DNA of 64,000 nt from Halocaridina rubra. Lineage: Eukaryota; Arthropoda; Malacostraca; Decapoda; Atyidae. Where the stretch lies: assembly GCA_037179515.1 (NCBI GenBank), contig JAXCGZ010009846.1, positions 1 through 64,000 on the forward strand. The letters are read 5' to 3'. A program made the position numbers and the translations under genes. The notes under the pieces were generated by a model, which had not been told where the DNA came from, made no database searches, and saw only the letters and a list, made by a program, of their open reading frames with translations. Of the stretch, positions 41,692 to 53,524 are shown piece after piece (position 1 is the first letter of the stretch; each line of letters opens with the position of its first letter).

Positions 41692-43264
41692 ATGCCACCC
41701 AAGCGTCCTTCATCTTCTTAAGGTTTCTGGTAGTGAGCCTAAGCCACAAAGGAAGATATTGAACATAGCAGATAAAGTAAAACTGTTAGATATGCTGAAG
41801 GAAGGAAGAAGTTTCTCGGCTGTCGGCTGCAATTTCAGCATCAAGGAATCTACTGTTCGCTACATCAAGAAGGGCGAGGCGAATATCAGGAAGACAGCGA
41901 CTCTTACTTTTAGCAAAACAGCGAAGAGTTTCGTAACACCCCGCAATAAGATAATAGTGCGGATGGAATATGCTATGGCCCTGTGGATTGCTGATTGCAG
42001 GAAGAACATCAGCTTAGACACCAATATCATACAAACAAAGGCGATGAAGCTGTATTAGATATTCGCTGCAAACGAATCCAACGACGACAGTGGCAACCGT
42101 GAGGAGGAGGAGAAAGAAGAAATGGAAGACCCACAACCAGGACCATCCAGCGATTCTCCACCGAGGAAACCATTGTTCGTTGCTAGCAAGGGATGGTTCG
42201 CCAAATTTCAAAAACGCTTTGGCCTAAAGAGCGTTTTTCGGTGCATGGCGAAGCTGCCTCTGCAGATACAGCTGCAGCTGAAGATTATGTGAACAACGAC
42301 TTCAAGAAAATTATCGAAGAAGGCAGTTATGCTCCTGAGCAAGTGTTCAACATGGATGAGATTGTGTTATTTTGGAAGAGAATACCGTCTCGCACTTTTC
42401 TGCTCGAGGAAAAAACTAAAGCCCTCGGATTAAAGCACACATAGACCGCATTACCCTCGTCATGTGTGAGAATGCTGCGGGCTTTATGTTAAAGCCAGGG
42501 CTTATCTACAAGTCAAAGAACCCTAGGACTTTGAAGAATAAAAACAAGAATCTGCTGCCAGTGTATTGGATGCATAACCCTAAGGCCTGGATCACGAAAA
42601 GACTCACATCGAACTGGTTTTACCAATGCTTTATCCCTCAGGTCAGAGTTTATCTTGTGGAGAAGGGCCTTGAATTTAAAATCCTTCTGTTGATGGATAA
42701 TTCTGGTGGCCACGCAACTGATCTCCATTATGACAGTGTTCAGCTAGAGTTCCTGCCACCGTATACGACATTACTGATTCAGCGTATGGATCAAGGCGTT
42801 ATTCGTGCGTTCAAGGCCCTCTAAACACGAAATGCCTTGGCGAACCTGGTTGACTCCATGGATGCGGACAAAGAATTCGCACTGAAGGCGTACTGGCGTA
42901 ACTACATGATTGCTACATGCCTTCAAAATATTCAGAATGCACTCAGAGAGATGAAGCCGGCCACAATCAATGCCAGCTGGAAGAAATTGTGGGCCGAAGT
43001 CATCAACGAATACAAGAGATTTTCTCCTGACGAAGTGGATAACTCGGCAGTTGAGAAAGCTGGGAAGTTGGCTGCATTGCTAGGAGGAGAAGGCTTACAA
43101 GATATGACTTACGAAGATGTCAATGAACTGATCACAACCGTTGACTGATGAAGACTTGGAGGAAATGACAAAATCAGTGAGCGAAGAAGAGGAAGAACAA
43201 CAATAGCAATCGCACGATGAAGTCGAAGAACCTGGCCTTACACTCGAACGGCTCACAGCCATGT
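41692..43264 (+). pseudogene. Tigger transposase (HTH plus DDE_1), multiply broken
   Basis: The ATG at 41692 gives MPPKRPSSS, then a stop at 41719-41721. The CENP-B/pogo-type helix-turn-helix DNA-binding region follows (NIADKVKLLDMLKEG, STVRYIKKGEANIRK), then a second DNA-binding stretch (KGWFAKFQKRFGLK). The DDE_1 catalytic core is still readable: FNMDE, LLLMDNSGGHA and QRMDQGVIRAFKAL supply three Asp residues. Breaks are in-frame stops near 42056, 42442 and 42822 and a frameshift near 42232. The C-terminus is acidic and Gln-rich to 43264. Enzymatically dead as it stands. Confidence 0.88.
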
Positions 43265-44087
43265 ACACCTAGTTCTTAGAATAATGCGAAGATAGGTTCT
43301 CAGAAGTGACGCGTATTTTAATTTTCGCATAAGTTAGCGAGTTATTTTCAATAAGAAACAATGATAATGGGCATAGCTTGTTCCACAACCGTCCATAGAC
43401 ACACTATACCAAAGATGTAACATAAGTAAAACATATTTTATAAGTACATAACAAAGCAGAGAGACCTGTAGTTATTTATATTAACATGCAAATAGTGTGC
43501 AGTATAAAAGATATACAGATTCTCTGTGCAGTAAACAAATTAATGCACTCTATTATGTGGTGGGCAACAGACATACACTGGGACATGCATGGTGGCGGTG
43601 AGGACGAGGATGCAAACGTTTTGCCTGCCTCCATATCAGCTAATGCACCCTTGCACACTATTTCCCTAACTCTATTATATCGAAAGTTTGTTTGCTGTTT
43701 GTTCTTAATGCTTTTTTTTTTATTTTCTTCATAATATTCGAATGCATAAAGTGGTAGAAGAGGAAGAGGATGCGGGAGAACGAACATCTGTCGTCAAACG
43801 TTTTGTCGCTTCCGTATCAGCTGATGCTTATCACTTTCAGGCACAATATCTTACTCATAAAATATTTATTTACTCACTCTATTTGGGGTTTATCTAATTT
43901 TCAAGATTATAGTATTACATATTAATATTCCTTGGTTCTAAACATTATTCTATCTTCTTTACTATTGACTGTGTTGCACTAAATCTAAACGTAAACAAAG
44001 TCAGCTGAGAGAAAAAGAAAGCTATACAGTTCGTTACAAAGAAAACGTGTATCGGGGAAACTTAAATGAAATATACATATGGTGGAA
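43265..44087 (+). other. Tigger 3' non-coding region, first part
   Basis: Matches the reverse complement of 22590-22950 (43265-43640 portion) and 14707-14930 (43860-44085 portion). No gene. Ends where the RTE LINE begins. Confidence 0.7.
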
Positions 44088-46344
44088 GTAAAAGGAATGG
44101 TGGAATGAGCAGGTGAGTGCAATAGTGGCTGAAAAGAAGCGGGCTTACGAGGTATGGTTGCAGGTAGATAATGTAGAGACGTATGAAAGGTATTGTGCAA
44201 AGAGGAGGTTAGCGAAGCACGTGGTGAGGGAGGCAAAGAGAGAAGCAGATGTAAAGTGGGACAGATGCTTGTCTGAGAATTTTGAAAGGTTTAAAAAGAT
44301 GTTTTGGAAGGAAGTGAAAAGAGTGAGGAAAGGTGAATGTGGTAGAGAGGAGAGAGTGAAAGGAGCAGATGGGAAATTGCTAGTGGATGAAATAAAGGTG
44401 AGAGAGAGATGGGCTGAATATTTCAAGAACTTGCTGAATGAGGAAGATGACAGAGAGGCAGAGATTGTGGCTGTGGAAAACGAATGGGGAATGCCAATGT
44501 TAGTTGATGAGAATGATAAAGAAATAACAAAAGAGGAGGTATATTTAGCATTGAGAGCAGCGAAAGCAGGTAAAGCACCAGGGATAGAAGGGTGTCATGC
44601 TGAATGCTTGTCAAAAGATGGGGAGGCATTAGTAGAATGGATGGTTAGGTTGTTGAATATATGTTTCAGGAAAGGGAGGGTCCCAGTTGATTGGAGAAGT
44701 GCATGTGTAGTTCCACTTTACAAAGGGAAGGGAGATAAGTATGAGTGTAGTAGCTTTAGGGGAATTTGTTTGTTGAGTGTAGTTGGTAAGGTATATGGAA
44801 GAGTGTTACTCGAGAGAATTAGGAAAGGTACTGAGAGATTGATTGGGGAAGAACAGTGTGGGTTCAGGAAAGGAAGAGGATGTGTGGATCAGGTGTTTGC
44901 AGTAAGACAGGTGTGTGAGAAGTTCTTGGAGAAAGATAGGGACACTTTTTGGGCCTTTATGGATTAGAGAAAGCATATGATAGGGTAGATAAAGGTGGGT
45001 TGTGGAGGGTGTTGCAACTGTATGGAATAAGTGGATTTGTTGAATGTGGTGAAGAGTTTTTACATGAATAGTAGAGCATGTGTGAGAGTTGGGAATGATA
45101 TGAGTGATTGGTTTGAGATGAATGTTAGGTTACGTCAAGGTTGTGTAATGTCTTCATGGTTGATTAATGAGTATATGGATGGAGTGGTAAGGGAAGTAAA
45201 TGAAAGAGTATTAGGCAGAGGCTTGGAACTAGTGGTTGAGGAGGGAAGGTTGTGGAAATTAAGCCAGTTGCTATTTGCAGATGATACTGTTCTGGTGGCT
45301 GGTACTGAAAATGAATTGAATCATTTGGTGACTGAGTTTATTAGCGTGTGTGAAAGAAGGAAGTTGTGCGTGAATATTGGTAAAAGAAAAGTCATGAGAT
45401 GCATGAGGAGTGTTAATATTGACAGATTGAATGTAGGAGTGAAGGGGGAGTTACTTGAAGAAGTTGAGAGTTTTAAGTATCTGGGGTCACATGTATCAAG
45501 GAGTGGGCGAGTGGATGTAGAGGTAAATCACAAAGTGATGGAAGCTAGTAAATGTCTAGTTGGGTTGAAAAGTGTAAGGAGAAATAGATATTTGGGAATG
45601 AATGCAAAGAGAAGGATATATGAAGGTGTGATTGTGCCGACAGCATTGTATAGAGCAGAGACTTGGAATGCAAGAGAGGATGAAAGAAACAAGTTGAATT
45701 TAATGGAGATGAGGTGTTTGAGAGGTATGATTGGTGTATCGAGAATGGATAGAGTAAGAAATGAGGATGTCAGGCACAGAACGGGTGTTGCAATGAAGCT
45801 GTCGGATAGGTTAGATCAGAAAGTGTTGAGATGGTTTGGACACATGGAAAGATGAGTACTGAACGATTAGTGAAGAGAGTGTGGAGTGCAGAAGTGATTG
45901 GAGTTAGGTTGAGAGGGAGACCTAGAATGAGATGGATGGATGGCATGAAAAGAGCACTGAATGCATGTGGAATGTCAGTGGAACAGGGAAGAGTGCGTGC
46001 AAGAGATATGGATGAGTGGAGGAAGATTGTGCATATATGACGTGGCCCAAAGGGATTGCTCGCACCTGCTAGCTCAGTGAACTGTAGTGGATGGGTGTGA
46101 GGGGAGTTGCCATTTGATGAAACGGTGGGAGTAAACCAGCTGCGGCTGTCGGGCCTCTTTGTAGAATACCCTTGCCAACCTACCTTATGGGTGACCCAAG
46201 CAGGGTGGAAGGGGGGGAAGACGTGGCAACCCTCTATCCCCAAGGAGCTGAGAGGAGTGGTTGAGGTGTGTGTGTGGATCGTGTTGAATGCTCGTTTCTT
46301 GGCTCAGCCACCCCTCTTACAAACAAACAAACAAACAAACAAAC
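44088..46344 (+). mobile_element. RTE-clade LINE, 5'-truncated
   Basis: Starts just before the RT domain and runs to an (AAAC)n tail at 46321-46344. It is inserted in the 3' region of the Tigger. Open stretches with RTE motifs lie at 44113-44967, 45031-45855 and 45831-46040. A LINE of the CR1 type on the opposite strand starts at the tail. Confidence 0.85.
44113..46040 (+). pseudogene. RTE reverse transcriptase, three frameshifts
   Basis: The polymerase of the LINE at 44088-46344. Segments: a basic N-terminal stretch, then KAGKAPGIEGCHAECL, CVVPLYKGKGD, FRGICLLSVVGKVY and EEQCGFRKGRGC; a frameshift at about 44965 (in the LEKAYDRVD motif) and another near 45020; then VRLRQGCVMSSWL, LLFADDTVLVAG, FKYLGSHV, ALYRAETW and MRCLRGMIGVSRMDRVRNED; a third frameshift near 45840 before the last segment (RLRGRPRMRWMDGM). 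The catalytic FADD is intact. It has fewer defects than the RTE scrap at 25907. Confidence 0.87.
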
Positions 46345-49075
46345 ATTTATTTCCATTTTGTACAATGGTTATTCAACATTAATAGTAACTTATAAGTAGA
46401 CATGTAATTAAACTAATAAATAAGAGGGTTATACATATAGTTAAATTAAATGTAGCTTTCATAGAAAATAATAATGCTGTAATAAAAATGTTAACAATAA
46501 TGTTAATAATAAAGTAGTAAGTATGCCACTAGATACAGGATCGTTATTATCGGCATCATTTCCATATTTGTTTCCTTACAATGAGAATAATTAGTTCTTA
46601 ATGAGCAGCAACTATTTGTCCAAAAGAAAATTATATAGTTTGCCTTTGAAAGCTGTGAAGGAAGATGCATTTTTAAGATTCTCTGGAATATTATTCCAGA
46701 GTGTTGGCCCTTTGATAGTGATCATCTTTGAACCTGCTTCTGTGTTTATTCTGTGAATAAAGAGCTCACTGCTCTGTCTTGTGTTGGTTCCCCTTATATC
46801 CCTGACTGTTTTTAAATCAAATACCCAGCTAGGATAATGATGGTCCAAAATTTTGAATACAAAAACATACATAGCATAAGCGACCTTATTTTCTGCCCGC
46901 ACCCACCCAAGTTTATTGAGAGCTGGTGTGATGTGGTCATATTTTCTTATTCCTCCCAGGGCAACTCGAGCTGCAAAGTTTATAAGCTTCTGTATTCTGT
47001 TTATCTGAGTCTTAGTGATAGCTCCCCAAACAGTTGTGCAGTAATTAATGTGACTTAGGGCTAGAGATTCAACAACAGTTATTCGAGTGGTAGTCTCAAA
47101 ATTGTCTTTTATACGTGATAAGTACATTAATGTTCCTGTAACTTTTTTGCATACTTTATCTATGTGGGAATCAAACAACAAAGTGAATTCCTAGGTTTTT
47201 GACTGTTTTGCTAGGTGTGATAATATTGTTGCAAAAATTAATTGTTGTGTTTTCTGGAATTTGTGCTATGTGGAACCTTGAATCAATAAATATGCACTGT
47301 GTTTTACTTTCGTTAATTAACAGCCCAATTTCTTGGAAATAGGTTTTAATTTTTGACAGAGTGTTTTCTGCTCTTAAAGTTAGCTCTGGGAGATTATTAA
47401 TATCACCACTAAGGAGTAGTTGAGTGTCATCTGCATATTGTACGACTAGACAGTCAGAAATGAAAGAAGATAGATCATTTACGTAAATGGAGAAGAGGAT
47501 AGGACCAGGTACTGATCCCTGTGGAACACCAAATGATGCATTTTTTGGCACAGAGATAATGTTGTTAAGACGTATGGACTGTTTACGATTAGATAGATAA
47601 TTGCTAAACCAGCTTGGATCAATATTTAAGTTAATACATTTACTTAAAAGAATTTCATGGTTTACACTGTCGAAGGCTTTTGGTAAGTCCAATAATACAA
47701 GAATAGATATTTTTTTCATATCTATATTATTATATATACTATTCGTAACTTTGAGCAGTGCAGTTTCCGTCGAAAGTTTCGGTCTGAAACCATGTTGGTT
47801 AATACTTAATAGTCTATTTGATTCTAAATATGACAAAAGTTGGCATGCAACAATTTTTTCTAATATTTTAGAGAAAATGGGTAGCAGGGAAATGGGACGA
47901 TAGTTTGTCACATCTTCTCTGTCCCCCTTTTTATGCAGAGGTATTACATGTGATATTTTCCAAGAGTCAGGAAACTTTTTAGTGACAATGGAAGTGTTCA
48001 TAATAGTTAGAATATAGGATGCAATCATGGGTAGAGCGTCTTTGATGAACTGAAATGGTATACCATCTGAACCATAAGAGCCAGAGTTTCTTAGGCTCTT
48101 TATGGTAAGAATTAGGGTAGCACAATCGATAGGATTTATCTTGAAGTACTCTCTTGTGTTTACATTGGAAGAATTGTCATTTAAGCAATTACTCATATTC
48201 ACTGAGTTGATGTTTTCTTGAGGTTTTTCATATGTATTTTTGCCAACGTTAGCAAAATAGTTATTAAAGTTTTCTGCTTTGTCTTTCAACTCCGTAATAT
48301 TTTCATAACTTTCTGAGGTACTCTTTTCATTTGGTATCATGCTTCTTATCACTTTCCATGTTGCTGCTGTATCATGTCTAGAGTCATTAAATTGTTTTTT
48401 GTAAAAGTCTTTTTTACTTACAGTAATGAGAGATCTGACACGTTTCTTTTCTGTTTTATAACGTTCTCGGAGAGTCATATCATATCTATTCATTTTTAGC
48501 TCTTTTTGTATTTGATTTCTGATTTGCATTGCCTCTTTGATGTCATTAGTTAGCCAGGGGGCTGAGGGGCGGGTTATTTTTCTTGTTACAATGGGTGCAC
48601 AACTATCTAAGCATTCAAGGAAGACTTTTGTTAGAATCTCAACCTTCAAATCGACGTTATCTGTGTATTTAATTCTATTAAGTGCATTTGTGTTGTTGAT
48701 TAATGTTTCACAAAAGATATCAGGGGAGTAATTTTTTAGACACCGGAATGTCTTGAGGAGAGGCTTCCTTTTGGGCTTGTTTATGTTTAGCATAGCAATG
48801 TTCAGCTTGTGGTCTGCAATTGAGCAGGGAACTACGTCCCAATAGGGTATCCTTTCCACTTTATTTGTTATTATCAGATCTATAAGAGTCCTAGAATTAG
48901 GGGTTATGCGGGTCGGTTTTGTCACTATTTGTGTTAACTTCACAGTGTTGATCGCCCTTTTCATTTTGTTATCTGCTGAGAGCAAGTCATCATTAAAATC
49001 ACCAAGTATGTATATGGGTTTATGACGCACACAGATATTTCTGAATGTTTCTAGCAGATGATTGAATGAGGCTTA
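46345..49075 (-). mobile_element. CR1-group LINE (second family), 5'-truncated
   Basis: On the minus strand, from a truncated endonuclease (49070) through the RT to a short 3' UTR ending AAATAAATG at the (AAAC)n array. It is inserted in the Tigger 3' region together with the RTE LINE, the two lying tail to tail. Confidence 0.85.
46612..49070 (-). pseudogene. CR1-group endonuclease-RT, nearly intact, one frameshift
   Basis: An open frame of about 630 codons down to 47171: the end of an APE endonuclease (YILGDFNDDLL, TLIDLIITN, SIADHKLN), a linker, and an RT (SDGIPFQFIKD, HVIPLHKKGDRED, NYRPISLLPIFSKILEKI, LDLPKAFDSVNHEIL, FGVPQGSVPGPILF, VQYADDTQLLL). A single-base-type frameshift near 47175 leads into the second segment (46612-47181, SHIDKVCKKVTGTL to LWNNIPENLKN). 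The N-terminus is lost by 5' truncation. This is the least damaged LINE polymerase in the window, but it lacks most of the endonuclease. Confidence 0.88.
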
Positions 49076-49085
49076 TGTCTATGTA

Positions 49086-50751
49086 TGTATGTATATATAT
49101 ATTCTCTACATGCTATTTCCCTGACAATATTATATTGAAAGTTTGTTTGCTGTTTGTTCTTAATGCTTTTTTTCAATTTTCTTCATAATATTCGATCGCA
49201 TTAAGCGGTGGAAGAGGAGGAGGATGCGGGAGAAGTGGATAACTCGGCAGTTGAGAAAGCTGTGAAGTTGGCTGCATTGCTAGGAGGAGAAGGCTTACAA
49301 GATATGACTTAAATTTTCTTCATAATATTCGATCGCATTAAGCGGTGGAAGAGGAGGAGGATGCGGGAGAATGAACCTCTATCAGCAAACGTTTTGCCAC
49401 TTCTGAATCCGCTGATGCACCCCGCGCGCTATTTCCCTGACGATATTATATCGAAAATTTATTTGCTGTTTGTTCTTTTAATGCTTTTTTCAAGTTTTTT
49501 CATAATATTCGATCGCATTAAGCGGTAGAAGAGGAGGAGGATGCTGCAGAACGAACCTCTATCCACATATGTTTTGCTACTTCCGTATCAGCTGATGCAC
49601 CCTAGCACGCTATTTCCCTGACGATATTATATCGAAAATTTGTTTGTTGTTTGTTCGTAGTGCTTTTTTAAAATTTTCTTCATAATATTCTATCTCATTA
49701 AGTGGTTGAAGAGGAGGAGGATGCGGGAGAATGAACCTATCCACAAATGTTTTGCTGCTTCCGTATCAGCTAATGCACCCTAGCACGCTATTTCCCTGAC
49801 GATATTATATCGAAACTTTGTTTGTTGTTTGTTCTTAATGCTTTTTTTCAATTTTCTTCATAATATTCGATCTCATTAAGTGGTAGAAGAGGAGGAGGAT
49901 GCGGGAGAATGAAACTATCCACAAATGTTTTGCCACTTCCGTATCAGCTGATGCACCCTCACACGCTATTTCCCTGACGATATTATATCAAAAATTTGTT
50001 CGCTGTTTGTCCTTAATGCTTTTTTTCCATTATTCTCATAATATCTGATCGAATTAAGTGGTAGAAGAGGAGGAGGATGGCGGAAAAGTGTCTCCAAGGC
50101 GGTCGATTATTTGCTAAAATGAAAATTTCTTTGTTAATATTTATGCATGGGTGTTATTTGCGAATTTCATATTTTTTTTCAATTTTCTTTGGAGGCGTTA
50201 TTATAATTTTGCTGATAAAAAACATGCTGAACATGCGAACAAGGTATCTAACATGGCCAAAGAACTCCAACAACTGTCGCAGGAGTGGAACGATGATATG
50301 GTTCATTTGGTGCACTTTTGCAATATTATCGACGATGCCATGACTCCTTACAAGACCATCTTTGCACAAAAGTAGAAACAGCAACAGCAAATCCCCATTA
50401 CCATGTTCTTCTCTCACAAAAAGCAGCTGTAAAGCTTTCATTGGCTGTTCAGTATGTAAACGTCATCATCACGTCATTCACGTTAAGCTTACCTATCACA
50501 TTCATATAGCTTTACGCTTACGCACTGTTATTTATTGTAAACTTATCTGTCACACTCATATAAATTTATGCTTTTGTGCTGTTGTTAATAATGTAAAGGG
50601 TGAGTTGTTGACCGTGCAGGTAGGGTTTATACAGAAAAGGTAAAAATAAACGTAAAATACCTGTAATAAATATGGTGCTGCTGCTTCGCGGATTTTCACC
50701 TATCGCGGGTGGTCCCGGAACGTAACACCTGCGATAAATGAGGGATTACTG
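49086..50751 (+). repeat. Tigger 3' tandem repeats and right terminal repeat
   Basis: Five to six units of about 179 bp, each with CATAATATTCGATCGCATTA (49190, 49325, 49502 and onward to 50040), a GAGGAGGAGGATGC block and a CGTATCAGCTGATGCACC block. The first interval is shortened and holds a captured piece of transposase coding sequence (49232-49311). From 50490 the subterminal block and terminal repeat follow. Short ORFs here are not genes. Confidence 0.8.
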
Positions 50752-50860
50752 TATGTGGTATTGCAGTACTCATGAAGAGAACTTATCATTCGCTGTTCTC
50801 CACAAACCACCCCGTTCACTAACTGGCTTGTTCACAATACCATATATTGTTCTAAGGCTC

Positions 50861-52842
50861 TGTGACAGAGTGTTTCGCTCAGTGTCAACAGAGGCTGTTA
50901 GATGCCTTATTAAATAAATTAGTAACATAACTGTTATTTTCTAACTAAAAAAATTAAAATAATTCCCTTTAATATAACTGTTATTTTCTAACTAATAAAA
51001 TAATTCCCACTTCTTGACTTTCGCAGATTATGATTATTTGCAATTTGTATTTTAGCTTATAGCTAATTGTAAAAATAGCTTATTTACTCTTCTTGTACGT
51101 GTAGAAGTATAGCCCCAATATAAAGGCTGCTCCTATTTTTCTGTCTGCTCAGAGCCAAGAAAATTAAGAAACAAATAACCAGTAACCTAACTTTTCATTA
51201 CTATTCTCGTTTTATTTTATTTGCTTCCACTTGTTGCACCTAAAAATACTGTCTCTCCCTTGCATCTCTGCTATAATTGCCTGCCAGGGACCACCACTAA
51301 AATAGTCCTTAAAATGAAATCAGAGCCAATTACTGCTCTAGGAATGTCTCCTACAGATGACGTCACGAAGCACAACAAGGAGACGCTCTCTTTTGGCGCC
51401 GAGACTGCCCAGAGGCAACATCTCGCCTGGGTGGTCTAAGTTTATTTTAAATCCTTTTACGTGGCATCTTCACAGGAATTCATCTAGCACAACAAGGAAT
51501 TCATCTAGCACAACAAGGTGAGGGATAGTGTATGGTAAAGCTCGTGGGTCAAGCAAATTGGTTTATTTTCGAGAATTAGTTACATTCGTTACTGGATAAA
51601 TCTTATGGATTTCTATTCTCAGATTCCATTCCCAGTCACACGAAATTTTGTAGATTACCACACTGGAATCTCACATGCCAAAGTTAATTCCTTAACCTGT
51701 AAATTACAGCTGATATATATTGCTGAGAAGTTTCTTTTCACTGAATGTGATAAACGAAAATCTCATCCTCTGAAGACTAGTTATGAGCCCGTAAAAATCT
51801 ATCTCTCTTCCTAATAAATTCTAATTTCATTTCACCCCTTTCTATCATCGTAAATAAAGTGTTTTTACTTCAAAAACTCGTCAATAAAGCTATTTGCCAA
51901 AAAGCCAAATTGCAAATATTTAAAAGGTAATTTTTCCCAGTTGGCTATACAAATATTTCTTGTTAACCACAATTTAATGAATGCATACCGTATTTATCTT
52001 GCTAATTCTGCATATGTTGGGGATAAAGTGTTTTGAGTTATAAGTTGCAAATACCTCAAAAGGTGGTTTTGCACCCTTTTTTTATTGCAAAGTTCTTGAT
52101 AACTAAAAGTGAATGAATACTGTATTTATCTCGTAGATTCTTCCTTTACCCTAAATAGAGTGTTTTACCATATTAATTTCATATCAGGAATAAGCATTGC
52201 AACTTTTGTGGTTGCCCACAATTTAAGGAATACATACAGTACTGTATTTGTCTTGCTTATTCTTCATTTATTGTGAATATATTATTTTCTTTAAAACCAG
52301 TAAAGAATTAATGTTTTGTATGCTATTATGGTAGCATAAATATTTCTGGTTAGCTGTGAATAACCTATATATATTCATCCAGTAGAATGACATTGGAAAC
52401 TCATTATATGTGTGCTCATGCTTTCAGTTTCCCATTATAAACAGTGTGTCATTTCTGTTTCTGAAATTGCAGTGTCCTGTATTCTACTCTGCCTGTGTGA
52501 CAGAGGTAATCATCGAGTTGAGGCCAAAGTCTTGGCATACGTCCGTGGTGCCGGGAAACGAACTCATACTCACCTCCTCCGGGATTCGAGGCAGCATTTC
52601 ATAAAATTTAATTTGAGAAATTTAATTCAATTCTTTTAATGTCATTGCATTTCCAAAATTAAAAGAAAGTTGAATTCTGAGTTTCATTTAACCGACTAAT
52701 GGTAATAAAAATGGGGTGTTCAAGTACAAATATCTGTCCTGTCTGTTTGTGAGCTCTTAACCGAGCTCGGTACTTTGAGTCCCCTTATTAAAACAGAATC
52801 TTAAAAAAACACTCTAGCATCATTAAAAACCCCAACCTCACA
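50861..52842 (+). repeat. 5' LTR of gypsy copy 2
   Basis: 1982 bp, from TGTGACAGAG to CCCCAACCTCACA. Compared line by line with 59181-61162, the differences are at about 50882, 51460, 51949, 52788 and 52838. Its short ORFs also occur in copy 1 but carry stops and are unlikely to be genes. Confidence 0.95.
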
Positions 52843-52846
52843 TTTT

Positions 52847-52864
52847 TGGCGCCCGAACAGGGAC
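52847..52864 (+). promoter_or_regulatory. primer-binding site, tRNA-Lys type
   Basis: TGGCGCCCGAACAGGGAC, four bases after the 5' LTR. This 18-mer is the known lentiviral site complementary to the 3' end of tRNA-Lys(UUU). It would prime minus-strand DNA synthesis. CCGAACAG is repeated directly just downstream (52865-52872). Confidence 0.9.
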
Positions 52865-53524
52865 CCGAACAGACAGACTGATTTTATAAATTTATTTTTA
52901 TTTTGCTTTTTAAGATTGCACATGAAACCCGATTACCATTGGCTCGATTATTGAAATGAATGAATCTTAGGCTGCACACGAAAATTTTCGCGCTAGAAAC
53001 GTTGCGGATAAGAAATTTTTCTTTATTTTCAATATTGATTATGGTAACTAATATTTTCTTGTTTCCCATGTGGTAAACAATCTAACAGGAAATCTACATG
53101 AGATTATGTGGTAACAGACTTTAGAAATTTTGCATGACGAGAAGACGTGTTATATAAAATTTCATTTATTTGCGTGATAAGATTGAGTTTTAAAGCATTC
53201 GTGTTTTATATATCCGTTAAAGGGTGATACTTGTTAGGAATTGTTTATATTTCCTTAGGATTTAGGAATTGGGAGAAAGCATATTAAGTATTTTTGCTTA
53301 TAATTGTGTTTTATATTCAAGCATTGACTGCTTATAGATTGGAAGAAAAACTTTGGTGTCATTTATCGAGCCTAGGCTAAGCCTTTCATGTGTCTGAGTT
53401 GTCACATGAAAATAAATTTTCTCACTACTAGTAGAAATGTGTAATCTGGCTGCCTAGTAAGCTGTTAGCTTATCGTTGGTGTATTTTGCATAGGATCTGT
53501 GCCTTTTTGGTAACACTCCAGAAT

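Larger units (their letters stand above)
41147..50751 (+). mobile_element. Tigger/pogo-like DNA transposon, host to nested LINEs
   Basis: The left end CAGTAATCCCTTGCAATATC starts at 41147 after TA (41145-41146). The right end on the minus strand, CAGTAATCCCTCATTTATCG, ends at 50751 before TA. The body includes a decayed transposase (41692-43264), a 3' region to about 44085, foreign LINEs at 44088-49075, and the rest of the 3' region with about 179-bp tandem units (49086-50050) to 50751. The sequence at 14880-14960 shows the unsplit form of the junction. Without the LINEs the element would be about 4.6 kb. Confidence 0.8.

Noticed and set aside
44145..44629. Minus-strand Ser/Leu-rich ORFs opposite the RTE RT
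   Set aside because: Antisense of the RT coding sequence, compositionally biased.
52410..52604. Small ORF in the LTRs (also 1654-1848, 9836-10030, 60730-60924)
   Set aside because: It recurs only because the LTR recurs; there is no gene-like conservation independent of the LTR.
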